A stretch of 64,000 bases of DNA. Source: Butyriboletus loyo. Lineage: Eukaryota; Basidiomycota; Agaricomycetes; Boletales; Boletaceae. The stretch lies in assembly GCA_038093515.1 (NCBI GenBank), contig JBBPSI010000012.1:186001-250000 (forward strand), given 5' to 3'. Under the pieces are notes generated by a model. It did not search any database and was not told the DNA's origin. It saw nothing but the letters and a program-made list of their open reading frames with translations. This document shows positions 44,521 to 56,280 of the stretch, in pieces. The first letter of the stretch is position 1. Each line of letters starts with the position of its first letter. Made by a program: the position numbers and the translations under genes.

Positions 44521-45569
44521 ATTCTGTACCTATCGCATGCCACAAAACTACCTATCACTTCAATTAACATCAAAAAACTCAAAAAATGCATCAAAAATTC
44601 AGGAAACCCTCTACAAATAGAGGTAAAATAGGGGAATATTTTCCAATTGGTCCGTGGCTGTTCACAGTAGTTGCAATCAGTTTTTAGTGATTTTTCTTAT
44701 TGGAAACAAGCAACTGGACTTTAATTCTGTAGCACTCTTGCAATCCATGCAGTCACTGTCAAGGTACAGCCATTGTAGGTGCAGGTACATATAGGTATGG
44801 ATAAGCCTGCCAATCCATGTACCTATTAGGCATTCTGAGAAATGAGGACTACTCCACAGCAAATCAGTGGCAAAACAGCACATAAATCTCCAACTCAAGA
44901 CTCTACATGCATTCATATTCAGTAAATCCCCATGCACACCATTGATAACAAGTATGTCAGGTGTCATAGGAGTTAATCAGATATAATAAAATATGAGTCC
45001 AAATGGGAAGGACCTATCAGTGAGCACTTCTGGGCACATGGAACTTTGGGATGGAATTTTGATGAACATCAAAACATCAGAAGGTGGTTGGGCATTGATG
45101 GAGAAGGGTGGATTGGTGTGAAGCAATATTTACAACCCATGTGAGTGCTGAATTGCCTGAAAGGGGAGTGTCTGCAAGCATAGGCATACCAGCAAGCCAG
45201 CCCTGGACACCTAGACCATATACTCAGACCTCACTACAAGGTCACTTGAATAGCCCTTATACCCACACAACCCCAAACAGGCCCTGCTCATTTTTGAGCT
45301 GATAACACTACAAATACTATATTTTAAAAATTACATAGTATGTACTGTCTGGCAAGGGCCAAGGCCTCACAGGACAATAAACACAGATTCAAAACAAACA
45401 AACACAGGGGTATGCCTCATGCAGGTATGGATAGTACCATGATGGGTATTCAACCTGTCAACCTGCATATCTACCTATATCTATACCTGGGGATATGCCT
45501 GTACTATTCCCTATACAGTATAGACTATGTATGCATTTGTAAACATCAAGCTAGTTTCTAACTTTGCTA
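44521..45569. other. CpG-depleted repeat sequence without gene
   Basis: Nearly CpG-free, with short frames only. The part 44955-45180 is a dispersed repeat listed separately. Confidence 0.4.
44955..45180 (+). repeat. Dispersed repeat shared with 61447-61680
   Basis: Both loci share, in the same order, GTTAAT-AGATAATA, a block similar to GGAACCTACTGG(C/T)AA, TTCTGGACACA(C/T), GGAA(C/T)TTT, and then ATGTGAGTGCTGAATTGCCTG with GGAG. The copies differ at many positions, so the duplication is old. Confidence 0.7.
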
Positions 45570-45713
45570 CCTACCAGTGCTAAAAGCACAATGGGTGAAA
45601 TGCTAGACCTGTGCTATTTCCTACACAGTATAGACATATGTACATATGCATTTGCTTTTTTCTAACTTTGCTACCTACTACCTGTGCTAAAAGCACATTG
45701 GATGAAATGCTAG
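45570..45713 (+). mobile_element. Two Helitron 3' termini in tandem, ends at 45606 and 45713
   Basis: Two hairpins GTGCT-aaa-AGCAC (45577-45589 and 45684-45696) are each followed by AATGGGTGAAATGCTAG or ATTGGATGAAATGCTAG. The about 100 bp before each (ATACAGTATAGAC, TTCTAACTTTGCTACCTAC) are also duplicated, so the 3' end occurs twice, 107 bp apart. The terminus matches that at 43848. Confidence 0.82.
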
Positions 45714-47200
45714 TCCCTAAGGTGTTGGAGGACTGCTTTTATGGTGTTCTCGTATTCTGCCTTGGTTCTCCCTTTGGTAAATATCATAATGTCATCAATG
45801 TATATAATAACAACAGCATACATGTTGTTAAATATATTGTTTATCATGTTTTGGAAAGTAGGAGGGGAATTGGTAAGCCCAAAGTAGATAACAGTAGGTT
45901 CATAAGCCCCAATAGGTGTTATGAAAGCAGCCTTCCATTCCTTCCTTGATATGCATATTGTTGAAACCCCATTGGAGATCTAATGCAGTAAAGATATTGG
46001 CATCTTTAAGCCTATTGATCAACTGTGGTAAAAGAGGTAACAGATAATTGTTTTTAATGGTTTTGTCATTTAAATAACAATAGTCCATAACTAGTCACTT
46101 GTTGCCAGTCTTTTTAGAAATAAAGAACACAGGGGTCATCTGAGGAGACTTCAATAGTCTTATGTAAGCCTTTTTAAGTTCTTTATTGACAAAGCTTCTA
46201 ATCTGATCTTGTTCTTCATCAGACATTGGAATGACCCAACCCTTTTTCAGAACAAAATTGGGCTCAAGATCAATTGCATGATCCCAAGGCTTGTGCTCAG
46301 GCATACATGCTGCTTTGTCCTCTGAGAAAACATCCAAATAATTGTGATAAGCCTTGGGCACTTTTTCAGCCACACCAGGCTCAATAGAACAACAGCTAGT
46401 AATGCTGGATGAAGAAATGGTGTCTGCAATTACCTTGCAATATGGAGAACAATGGTTAAAAGAAATCTTTTTAAAATGCCAATCAATATCCAGATTGTAG
46501 CATGCAAACCAATCATAACCAATAATCATTTGATGGGAACCCAAGAGGAAAACATAAGCCTTGATGGATTCATAATGCCCATCAATTTCCATGAAAAGGG
46601 AAGCTTTATGCATAATATGTCCAATAGCACCTTTAGAGCCATCCACATTAAGAACTTCCATAAGACATGGTAAAGGAATAAGGTCAATTTTGTAAGTATC
46701 ACAATATTTTTTATGAATGAAGGTATTGACTGCTCCTGTATCCAGCAAAGCTTTAAGTGAATGAGTTTGCCAAGTAGCATTCAACTGGTATGTAATTGTA
46801 ACCAACAGAGAGTAATCAACACCAAACATCAAAGAACTTTTTACTGGGGGTTTATAATTAGAAATGCTTGATTGAGTGTTCATTTGTCTTAGAAGAGATT
46901 TAAGCACACTATTTGTTGATCCCAGTGCTGAGCTCTTTCTAGGGGTCTCTCTTATGGGATTTTCAATAGATCTATTTCTCAAAATGGAAGAAATCATAAC
47001 TATGGGAAAATTATGCTCTTCACAATCAATCAATGCTGAGTCAACTGATAACAAAGATTCCTTATCTAAGCATTCATTTCCATCTACATAGGAGTCCAAA
47101 AATATTGATAGTGAAGAGAAACTATTAGAAAAGAATTCTCCTGTTCCTTACAGTGAGCAACAAAACCATTGCAATGTTGGCAACATTTTGATTGTTAAGC
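45714..47200 (-). pseudogene. Decayed Ty3/Gypsy pol relic (protease and reverse transcriptase)
   Basis: Right to left it carries a C-rich knuckle-like segment (about 47155-47195), protease LLDTGAVNTFIHK, then YDWFACYNLDIDWHF, PEHKPWDHAIDLEP, PVFFISKKTGNK, a stop, LVMDYCYLND and FTALDLQWGFNN. It aligns throughout with the Gypsy element at 52174-53649. Substitutions are mostly C-to-T or G-to-A type, such as Arg to stop, Cys or His, Pro to Leu or Ser. It ends where the Helitron terminus joins (45713). Confidence 0.88.
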
Positions 47201-47383
47201 TAATAACTCAAGAACCACTAAAGGCAAACCTTCTAAACCTATCCATTGCAGAATGCCATAATCAAGGGCTTTCCAAAAATATATACATTGCTTATGTAAT
47301 TCATTCTATATCAGGAAATATTCACCAATTAAGCAAGGGTACTCATTGCAACAGTTTTGTTGCTAATATCAAGAGTATCTAAA

Positions 47384-47852
47384 TTAGTATGAAGTATATC
47401 CTCCTTTGGCTTTAATCACCTCCTGAATCCTTCTAGGCATACTCTCAATCAACTCCTGACATTGTGCAGTCCCAATCCTATCCCACTCTGCCTGTACACA
47501 CTCCCACAACTCCAAAACCCCCTTAGGTGACTCAGGATACTCTGCTAGCCTTCTTTTGAGAAGAAACCATAGGTGTTCTATGGGGTTGAGGTCTGGAGAC
47601 TGAGCAGGCCACACCATGACCTTGAATCCATTGTTAGCAAACCACTCCTTGGCTCTCCTGCTGGTATGTTTGGAGTCATTATCCTGCTGACAGATAATGT
47701 CCTCTGGAGTTTTTCCATAATACTGAATCCATGATCTGCACATAAAGATTAGCATCCATCTTACCATCAATCTTGCAAGCCATTCCAACTCCTTCCCAGA
47801 TCATACAACCCCATATCATCACTGATTCTTCTTCAAACTTCACTGTACCTTC
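47384..47852 (-). pseudogene. Tc1/mariner transposase, C-terminal part
   Basis: Frames encode TVKFEEESVMIWGCMIWEG, DIICQQDNDSKHTSRRAKEW, PAQSPDLNPIEHLWFLLKRR and MPRRIQEVIKAKGGYTSY with stop at 47384. QQDNDSKHTSR gives the second Asp and SPDLNPIEHLW the last catalytic Glu of the DDE triad. A one-frame shift occurs near 47700. The N-terminal half lies at 56281-56788, separated by about 8.4 kb of nested insertions. Confidence 0.9.
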
Positions 47853-48488
47853 TGTTACAGTTTTACCCCTAAAGCGTACCCCGCCACTCATTTTCCCACA
47901 CTCACATGCCCCCGCTGTTCCTGCCATCTCGCAACCCCACCCACCACCTGCTTCCCAGTCGCTAGTGGACACCATCCACTTTCCTGGTCTTTCTCAGACA
48001 TCTCAGTACCATAATACTGAGATAACCCCTATGTTGTCACCCCATTGGGCCAGACCTACAGCTGAGCTGTCACATCTCCACTTTCTTACCCAATGGCATT
48101 TGGTTCATCACGTGACTAGCACGTGATTAGATTATGACATGTCTTTACCTACACACTGAGACCCATATCCAAGGGCTCTGCCGTTTGCATCCCCTTTGCC
48201 CTGTGGGCCCCTTCTTGAGGACATTATCACTTTGTATTCAGCTCTTCTCATTTGCTGATGATGTCGCCATCTTGCTTAGAGCTTCGCTCCCTCATCACCG
48301 GCACTTTGCTGCTTCTCCATTTGCCATTATGACTCAAGTCGACTCATAACCCCTTGCCCTTGCTGCCATGCACAGCTTGGTCTGTGCACATTACCTATTA
48401 GTATATATATGCCTACTTAGAACAGTACGAGCTCTCTAGCTAATTATATGCATCTACCAAGTGCCTAGCAATCTAGCATTATACCCTT
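47853..48488 (+). mobile_element. Outer solo LTR-B, left part (TSD CCTTC)
   Basis: It starts TGTTACAGTTTTACCCC inside the Tc1/mariner transposase and is interrupted at 48488 by the Gypsy element. CCTTC at 47848-47852 is repeated at 56281-56285 after the right part, giving a 5-bp target duplication. Together the parts are about 817 bp, the same as the inner LTR-B (820 bp), so it is a complete LTR with no internal region. Confidence 0.9.
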
Positions 48489-48984
48489 TGTTGCGAAGGC
48501 AACGCGCAGTCGAATGCTAGCACGTAGTACCCTGCCACAGGTGGTCCAACGACAGTTGCTGCACTACACAAAGCACAGGCAAGTATGAACAAGGAGTTCT
48601 AGCTTAGTCCTCAACTGTTGCCAGCGAATAGACAAGTGGTTAAAACTAGGGAATCCTAGTCTAACCACGAGCCTTTATATATTGTACAGAAGTGCGCACA
48701 GACCATGCTGTGCGTGAGATGAACTACTATACATGGATAGACTAAAGAAGAGAAGCGCAACGGTGATTAACCACACGAGGCGCGGGGATCATAAAGAAGA
48801 GAAGTAAACGGAGATTAAATACATGTGTTGTGACATCATAGAGTCTAGGCCTGGTCTAGGCCATGACATCATATGCTTAGTCAGCATGAGATCACATGTA
48901 AGTTCCCACGATCATGTGACCTTTGAAAGTGAAAACAACCAAGTCTGAAGTGAAAGTGTACGAATAAATGTTATGATTATAACA
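48489..48984 (-). repeat. 3' LTR (LTR-A) of the Gypsy element
   Basis: 496 bp; in element orientation it begins TGTTATAATCATAACA and ends GCCTTCGCAACA. It is nearly identical to the 5' LTR at 55595-56094, with a few substitutions and small indels visible near 48580-48600, which indicates recent insertion. Confidence 0.93.
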
Positions 48985-48997
48985 CTTCCCCCCCCCT
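48985..48997 (-). promoter_or_regulatory. Polypurine tract of the Gypsy element
   Basis: In element orientation AGGGGGGGGAAG directly precedes the 3' LTR. It is the expected primer for plus-strand DNA synthesis. Confidence 0.85.
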
Positions 48998-51348
48998 AGG
49001 ACTCGTATTCCAGACGAGTTCCTGAATAAGAGGTTCCGTGTTCCGGACCAAATTCCTTAAATAAGGAAGAGAATTCCAATAGAGATAGGCCTCGAAGGGG
49101 ACGAGGGGCGGATGGGTGGGCCTGGTGGTAATCACGAATAACGTCTTGTGAGTTACCCAAATTGGATACCGGCTCCCAAGTGCAGTCTGTTTCGTCGTAT
49201 CCCCTCCAATGCACTAGATACTCTAATTGCTTACGTTTCATCCGGGAAGTGACAATGTAATCCACTTCAAATTCCACGTAACCTTCGTCCGTGACGTTGA
49301 CTGGGTCAGGACGTAAAACCGGTTGCCCTGGCAGGGTTTCCCGATAAGGTTTAACACGTGAAATGTTAACTACCGGATGTATACGCATGCTGCTCGGCAG
49401 CTGCAATTCCACAGCATTGTGAGTTTTCATGCAGTATACGGTAACTTCAAGTTTTCCGTAGACAACCACACTCTATCTCCAATTTTGTAATCGGGCGCAT
49501 CCGATCGTCTATTATTGGCCTGCGATACCATGCGCTTTCTAGCTTCTTCTAATGCTTCTTTGACTTCGGCATGTGATTTCCCAGCAGCACGTGTGAAATC
49601 TCCGGCTAGCGTGTTGGAAGATTTTTCGAAACCGACCCGCGGATAATAGTTACGAGTAATAGAGAATGGAATGGTACCAGTGGCAGTGGTGAGGGAATTG
49701 TTATGATTGAACTGGGCGATCTTGATCCAATCTGCCCATGTTTCTTGTTTTTTCGCCACGTAGGTACGTAAATATTGTTCCATTTCCCTATTTATCCGTT
49801 CGGTTTGACCATCGGTTTGAGGATGATATGCCGTTGAGATTTTCTGGGAAATGCCAAGAAGCTTGCAAAGCTCTGTGGTAAAGTCCGATACAAATTGTGG
49901 ACCTCGGTCCGAAACTATAGAAATAGGAAGTCCATGAATACACCAAACATTGTCTCTAAATATAATTGCTAACTCCTTAGAAGAGGTAGTCGTCTTACAA
50001 GGGACGTAAACGACTTCCTTGGAGAAGCGATCCACTATTGTACAAATGGCATCGAAGCCGTTCGAAAGAGGAAGTCCAGTAATGAAATCTACAGATATAT
50101 CTTCCCAAGGGTGACTAGCCGAAGGAAGTGGTAATATTTTACCTGCCGGTGCATTTTGCTTACCCTTCGTGAGGGCGCACGCTTGGCAAGATTCTACATA
50201 TCGTTTAACGTCCTTTGTGACTCCTGGCCACGTGAAGTGTCGTGTAAGAAGGTGAGCCGTACGGGCTTGACCCGAGTGTCCGGCTATTGGGGAGTCATGA
50301 CATATTTTAAGTAAATCTATTCTAAGTGCTTCAGGCACAAAGACTTTTTTCTTTTCATTAATAAATACAGATTGTTCCGAATCGTAATAGAATCCTGGAT
50401 ATTCTTTTGTTTTTTCTTTTTCTGATTCTTTTTGTAATGTATCGTAAAAAGAAGAAGAAAGGGAAACTTTATTAAGGAAAAGGTTCGGGGGAAGTACCGT
50501 AATATTGGTATTATGGTCCATGACGGCATCACCGTGGTCTGCTCGACGCGATAACGCATCTGCTCTGCCATTGGTTGAGCCTGGTTTGTAAACAAATAAA
50601 TAATTGAATTCTTGAAGAAGTGCGTGCCATCGAGCTTGTCTGCCAGACAGTGTTTGCGGCTTCTTCCAATATTCTAGGTTTTTGTGATCGGTCCAGATTT
50701 CAAATCCTTCTCGACCAATAAGATAATGGCACCATTCTTCTAGCGCACGAATAACTGCTAATAGTTCTTTGTCGTAAATTGGGTAATTCCTTTCGGCAGC
50801 GTCGAAGGAATGTGACAAAAAGGCACAGGGTCGCCACAGGTCGTCTGATCCTTTTATGGAAAGAACTGCGCCAACCGCTATATCCGAGGCATCCGTTTCT
50901 ACCCACATCTCCTTGTCTCGATCTGGGTAGGCTAAAAGCGGAGCCGAAGTGAACTTTTTCTTTAGCGTATCAAACGCTCTTTGTTTGTCTAAGCCCCATT
51001 TGAAAGGGGTGTCCTTTTTTGTTAAGTTGTTGAGGGGTCGGGCGATCTCCGAGAATCCTTCAATAAATCTACGGTAATAGTTGCATAGTCCTAGAAACGC
51101 TTGAACCTGCTTCAGACGTGAGGGCATAGGCCAGTCTCGGATGGCATCTGTTTTCTTCGACTGCATTTCAACACCGTTTCGGGATACAACCATACCTAAA
51201 AAGTCCACTTTATCCGAAGAGAATACGCATTTCTCTGGTTTTACAAATAAATCATTTTCTCGAAGGCACTGGAGTACTTCTTTGACTTTTTCCTCATGCT
51301 CGGCCCTCGTTTATCCTTTCGTGAATATCATAACGTCGTCGATATAGA
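48996..51348 (-). pseudogene. Gypsy pol, part 2: RT end, RNase H, integrase, chromodomain
   Basis: In order: the RT C-terminus (KVDFLGMVVSRNGVE, FLGLCNYYRRFIEGFSEIA), RNase H (WVETDASDIAVGAVL, DKELLAVIRALEEW), integrase zinc finger HDSPIAGHSGQARTAHLL with CQAC, and integrase core (VDFITGLPLS, IVSDRGPQFVSDF, TAYHPQTDGQTERINRE). The chromodomain is LEYLVHWRGYDETDCTWEP. A stop follows NLKLPYTA at 49427, and the chromodomain is in another frame; the segment between is shorter than in relatives. The chromodomain suggests targeting to heterochromatin. Confidence 0.92.
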
Positions 51349-52168
51349 TGTTACAGTTTTACCCCTAAGCGTACCCCGCCACTCGTTTTCCCACGCTCAC
51401 GTGTCCCCGCCGCCCCCGCCGTCTCGCGATGCCGCCCATCGCCCGCTCCCTAGTCGCCTAGTGGACGTTATCCACTTCCCCGGTTGCCCCTGCGAGTCTC
51501 TGTGCCGTTGCACGAGATAGCCCCTGTCTTCTCGCCCCGTCGGGCCGGACCTTCAGCTGAGCTGTCGCGTCCCTCTTTCTTTGACCAATGACATTTCTTA
51601 CATCACGTGACTAGCACGTGACTAGATTACGACGCGTCAGTACCTTCGCGTCGAGACCCGTATCCAAGGGCTCCGCCGTTCGCGCACCCTTCGCCCTGTG
51701 GGGCTCACCTCGTGGACATCGTCACTTCACCTTCAGCTCTTCTCATTCGCTGACGATGTCGCCTTCTTACTCGGAGCTTCGCTCCCTCGTTACCGGCACT
51801 TTGCCGCTTCCCCTTTCGCCGCTATGACTCGGACGGACTCATAGCCCTTTACCCTCGCTGCCACGCACAGCTCGGTCTGTGCACGATACCCTTCAGTATA
51901 TAAGATCGTACTTAGAGTAGTACGAGTTCTTTAGCTAATTCTACGCATCTACCAAGTGCATAGTAATCTAGCATTATACCCATCTCTTGCCGATAAAGCC
52001 GATAAGAGCCTGCTCGATCTCGTCTGGTCGCCACCACACAAGATCTCGCCGACACTTGCTTTGCAAGACACCCGATAGCGTCGTTCACGCGAGTCGGCAC
52101 TTTCCTTATTAGGCTCGAGCCCCTAGTCAAGTGCTCGCTGCTAGTTATTGTGCGCTATCAGCGTAACA
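51349..52168 (+). mobile_element. Inner solo LTR-B, target-site duplication ATAGA
   Basis: 820 bp from TGTTACAGTTTTACCCC to GCGTAACA; ATAGA lies on both sides (51344-51348 and 52169-52173). It splits the reverse transcriptase exactly at the YIDD active-site motif. It is CpG-rich, unlike the outer LTR-B copy of the same family at 47853. Confidence 0.95.
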
Positions 52169-52173
52169 ATAGA

Positions 52174-53649
52174 TAATGACGCAGGCATACATATCATTGA
52201 AGATGTCGTTCATCATGTTTTGGAACGTGGGAGGGGAATTGGTAAGCCCGAAGTACATGACCATGGGTTCGTAGGCTCCAATGGGCATGACAAACGCCGC
52301 TTTCCACTCATCGCCTTCTTTGATACGGATATTATTAAATCCCCATGGGAGATCCAATGCTGTGAAGATGTCAGCACCTTTCAGCCGATCAATCAACTGT
52401 GGAATCAGGGATAACGGGTAACCGTTTTTAATGGTTCCGTCGTTTAAATATCGGTAGTCCATAACAAGTCGCTTATCTCCGGTCTTTTTTGGAATAAAGA
52501 ACACAGGGGCTGTCTGAGGTGACTTGGACGGTCTTATGTAACCCTTCTTAAGTTCTTTTTCCACAAAACCTCGGATTTGCTCTTGTTCTTCCTCAGACAT
52601 GGGAATAACGCGACCCTTTTTTGGTACAAAATCGGGTTTGAGATCTATCACATGATCCCATGGTTTCCTTTCAGGCATTCTTGCTGCCTCGTCCTCGGAG
52701 AATACATCTAAATAATTGTGGTAAACCTCGGGTACCTTTCCGGCAACCTCTGGTTCTATAGTACAGCAAGAAGTAATGTTCGAAGATGAAATAGAGTCTC
52801 TGATAACACTACAGTAAGGGGAACAGTGATTAAATTTAATGGTTTTAAACGCCAATCAATGTCTGGGTTATGACGTGCAAACCAATCGTAACCAATAATC
52901 ATTTGATGAGAACCAAGAAGAGAGACGTAAGCCTCGATCGATTCGTGGTGCCCATCAATTTCCATAAATAGGTAGGCTTTGTGCGTAATGCAACCTATGG
53001 CTCCTTTAGAGCCGTCTGCATTGATAACCTCCATAGAACGTTCTAATGGTACAGTGTCTATTTTTCTTGTTTCGCAATAATTTTTGTCAATGAAGGTATT
53101 GACCGCTCCCGTATCCAGCAAAGCTTTAAGCGAACAAGTTCGCCAAGTAGCGTTTGACTGGTAAGTGATTTTCACCACTGGGGAGTAATCTCCACCAAAC
53201 ATTAAAGAAGATTTAGGGGATTTATAATTAGAAGGAGATGGAGATGAAATCGGAGATCTGGTTTTCATTTGTCTCAAAAGAGAATTAAGCACGCTTTTGT
53301 GCGCTGCGCTCCCGTTAGGAGACGCTCTTTCGAGTTTTTCCATAGATAATTCATTCGCTTTGATACAAGAGTTAAGAAATTCGTCCTCTTCACAATCAAC
53401 TAGACCAGGAACATCCACACTTACGTCCGAAGACGAATTCGCGAATACCGATCCAATCGAAAGCTTAGATTCAGATGGTACGTAAGAATGTTCATCTGTG
53501 TCTATGGAATAGTCCACAGATGTAGATAGGGCGGAGAAAGAATTTGAAAATGAAGAAGAATTTGAACTATTGTCCAGTCCTCTAGGTATCCCTACACTAG
53601 AAGACTTCTTTATTTTAAAGACCTTGAGGCCTTTTCCTTTGCTTCGCAA
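52174..53649 (-). pseudogene. Gypsy pol, part 1: protease and N-terminal reverse transcriptase
   Basis: The protease has LLDTGAVNTFIDK with SLLGSHQMIIGYDWFARH. A one-nucleotide loss in a T run near 52850 shifts the frame just after DIDWR. The reverse transcriptase then reads KPWDHVIDLKPDFVPK, TAPVFFIPKKTGDKRLVMDY, IFTALDLPWGFNNIRI, FGLTNSPPTFQNMMND and CVIIY, which is cut by the inner LTR. The reading frame overlaps the end of gag by about 40 nt. Confidence 0.9.
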
Positions 53650-54818
53650 GTGAAGATGTCTGCCCAGTATGCTTGGGCGTCATCTCCCATGTATGCGGCA
53701 TGCTGGGAGATTTCTTGTGGCGGTGCTCCAACCGCTGGTGGTGCCGGTAATGGCCTTGACTGATATGAGGGATTAGGAGGGGTTACCTCTGCGGCATTGA
53801 TTTGAACCCATCCTTGGATGTAGGTTCTGTCAGCCTGTTGAATCCACTGCTGCCTTACTTTCGGCCGAGGAGTGTTTCCAGGCTTGTCCCAACAGTTCGG
53901 GTTCTGGGGGCAATTAGGGCGGATGTGTCTGGCTTGCCTGCAGCCGAAACACGTTCTGGTCTCAGGGCCAGATTGCTGTGCGGATAAGTCCATGGGGGCT
54001 CCGCGGCCCGGTTGAGTTCCGACTGGTGTAAAGCCAGGAGGAGGTCCTTTGGGAGGAGGGTAGCCTCTTTGGGGCTGCTGTGTATACGGCTTCCATTGCC
54101 GTGCTTGTCCCATGCCTCTCTCCGCATACATCTGCTCGAAAGACCTTCCTGTCCTTCTGAACTCTTCAACTAAATTGTTGAAGTCCTCCAACACGTCTTC
54201 TGAGCATGAAAGGAATACTTGTTTATAGATTTCGTACTTGACAGCCCGTTTAAGGAGCTCGATGGCATGCTTTGGCTCACACTCTGATTGCCGATAGAGG
54301 ACTTTGAAACGTTCCAGGAAAACATCAATTTGTTGTTGGCCTTGAGTAAGAGCAGCCAGTTTTCTGAGTGCTTGGTGAGTAAGCACATCAATTTGGAAAT
54401 GACTCCTGATCAAGGTCTGTAGGTATTCCCATTCTGGCCACGCCAGATCCATCTTTTTTCCTTTAGATCTGTTGAGCGGATCTATGTATTTCTCTTCCTC
54501 CATGACGTAATCTTCCAGGACGAGTTGAGAAAAGTCCTGGCCTTTGCCCTTAATGCAGCTAAGTACGGCCACCGTGCAGAGCTTGTCTGTTTTCCAGGTG
54601 TTGACGGACACCCAGACTTTGAGGGATGTTCACCAGTGGTGGAACTTTTCTCTGTCGCCGTCCCATTCTCCTGGGTCAGCAACCTTTTTTGATATTCCTC
54701 CTTGCTGATCTTTTTCCAGCCACTGCGTGAAGAGGGCGCGCAATGTCTGATCATCGTAGACGGCGGCAGGGACATAATCGGTGGGAGTGGGGGCGTAAGA
54801 TGGACCAGGATCGGACAT
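53610..54818 (-). pseudogene. Gypsy gag with one premature stop
   Basis: The start MSDPGPSYAPTPTDY at 54818 is open to REKFHHW, where TGA (54630-54632) replaces an expected Trp codon. The frame then continues to 53610 with the capsid-like WPEWEYLQTLIRSHF, a Pro-rich region and the zinc knuckle CFGCRQARHIRPNC (C-x2-C-x4-H-x4-C). Confidence 0.9.
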
Positions 54819-55594
54819 CCTTTTTTGGTCGTCGTCTGGGAAGTCCGTGGAATATTCGGAACCCAGTTTGATAAGCGGAAATTAAAGAAGTTGGGGGCGG
54901 AGGAAAGGGGGTGATTCTTGAATCTTCTTCAGCAACCTTTTTCTTCGGCTGAACCAGCTTCTTCAGCAAAAAACAAAAAGAAAGCTATGAGGTATAAAGA
55001 CCCTTACTATCTCCTATCTTCCAAGGTGACTCTGGGGGACTCTACAACAAGTAGAACGTAAAAAATATTTCTTCGAACGGAGGTAGTATCTCCAATGAAG
55101 CTTAGTCCGGTAATGGACAGTTACGGGTAAAAACTTTTTAACTACTAGTTGACAAATTTTTTGAAAAAGTTTTCCAGTTCTACCTCCCGTGTTACCACAG
55201 GGACTACAATTGGGAATGACTCAGCCAAAGGGATTTGGGGGTCCCTAAGTCGTCCTTCGCAAATTGGGCACGACCCCAACACGGACTATCAACTCCAAGG
55301 GAGTGACGGAGAATGAATATGACAGGTATGTTATGCGAGACAAAAGCTACCCTTCCAAGGGGTTCCCCTAAAAGCAGCGGGGGCAATCCGAAATGAAATC
55401 TGCTGAATGCACAGTAACGACTCTTAACCCTGAGTACTGGGTTTACCCTTCAGCGGGATTTCTGCTCCGTCAAGTGGAGGCCTACTGGTATGTGCAGGAT
55501 AGGAGAAATGAGACGGGTACACTATTGGCCAAATGCCGACAAGCACACTACCCCTACCCTGGGGACCGGGTGTGTATCTGAAGTTTTAACCAAG
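54819..55594 (-). other. 5' untranslated leader of the Gypsy element
   Basis: Between the 5' LTR and gag. The bases next to the LTR in element orientation (CTTGGTTAAAACTTC) should contain the primer-binding site, but I could not match them to a tRNA. No gene was seen. Confidence 0.5.
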
Positions 55595-56094
55595 TGTTGC
55601 GAAGGCAACACGCAGTCAAATGCTAGCACGTAGTACCCTGCCACAGGCGGTCCAATGACAGTTGCTGCACTACACAAAGCACAGGCAAGATGTGTGATCA
55701 AGGAGCTTCAACTTAATCCTCAACTATTGCCAGCGAATAGACAAGTGGTTAAAACTAGGGAATCCTAGTCTAACCACGAGCCTTTATATATTGTACAGAA
55801 GTGCGCACAGACCATGCTGTGTGTGAGATGAACTACTATACATGGATAGACTAAAGAAGAGAAGCGCAACGGTGATTAACCACACGAGGCGTGGGGATCA
55901 TAAAGAAGAGAAGTAAAACGGAGATTAAATACATGTGTTATGATGTCATAGAGTCTAGGCCTGGTCTAGGCCATGACATCATATGCTTAGTCAGCATGAG
56001 ATCACATGTAAGTTCCCACGATCACGTGACCTTTGAAAGTGAAAACGACCAAGTCTGAAGTGAAAGTGTACAAATAAATGTTATGATTATAACA
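55595..56094 (-). repeat. 5' LTR (LTR-A) of the Gypsy element
   Basis: 500 bp; partner of 48489-48984. It contains a TATA-like ATATATAAAGG (element orientation) that fits the retroelement promoter. Confidence 0.93.
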
Positions 56095-56280
56095 CCCTTC
56101 CTGCTGATAGAGCCAATAAGAGTCTGCTTGATCTTGTCTGGTCACCACCACATGACATCTCACCGACACTTGCTCTGCAGAAGCCCAATAGTGTTGTCTA
56201 CACAAGTCAGCACCTTCCTGATTAGGCTCGAGCCCCTATTCAAGTGCTCGCTGCTAGTTGTTTCGCACATCAGCATAACA
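56095..56280 (+). mobile_element. Outer solo LTR-B, right part
   Basis: After the duplicated CCCTT, the sequence CCTGCTGATAGAGCCAATAAG continues the outer LTR-B and ends CAGCATAACA, followed by the CCTTC target repeat. It aligns with 51985-52168 of the inner copy. Confidence 0.9.

Larger units (their letters stand above)
48489..56094 (-). mobile_element. Full-length chromodomain Ty3/Gypsy retrotransposon (LTR-A ends)
   Basis: LTRs lie at 48489-48984 (3') and 55595-56094 (5'), with CCCTT on both sides (48484-48488 and 56095-56099). Reading right to left: leader, gag with zinc knuckle, protease, reverse transcriptase, RNase H, integrase, chromodomain, polypurine tract. Defects are one TGA in gag, a 1-nt loss between protease and reverse transcriptase, a solo LTR inserted in the reverse transcriptase, and a short deletion before the chromodomain. 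It is therefore not self-sufficient. Confidence 0.95.

Noticed and set aside
44064..44594. 176-codon minus-strand frame
   Set aside because: Its protein is a product of the minisatellite units; the repeat length varies and no domain is present.
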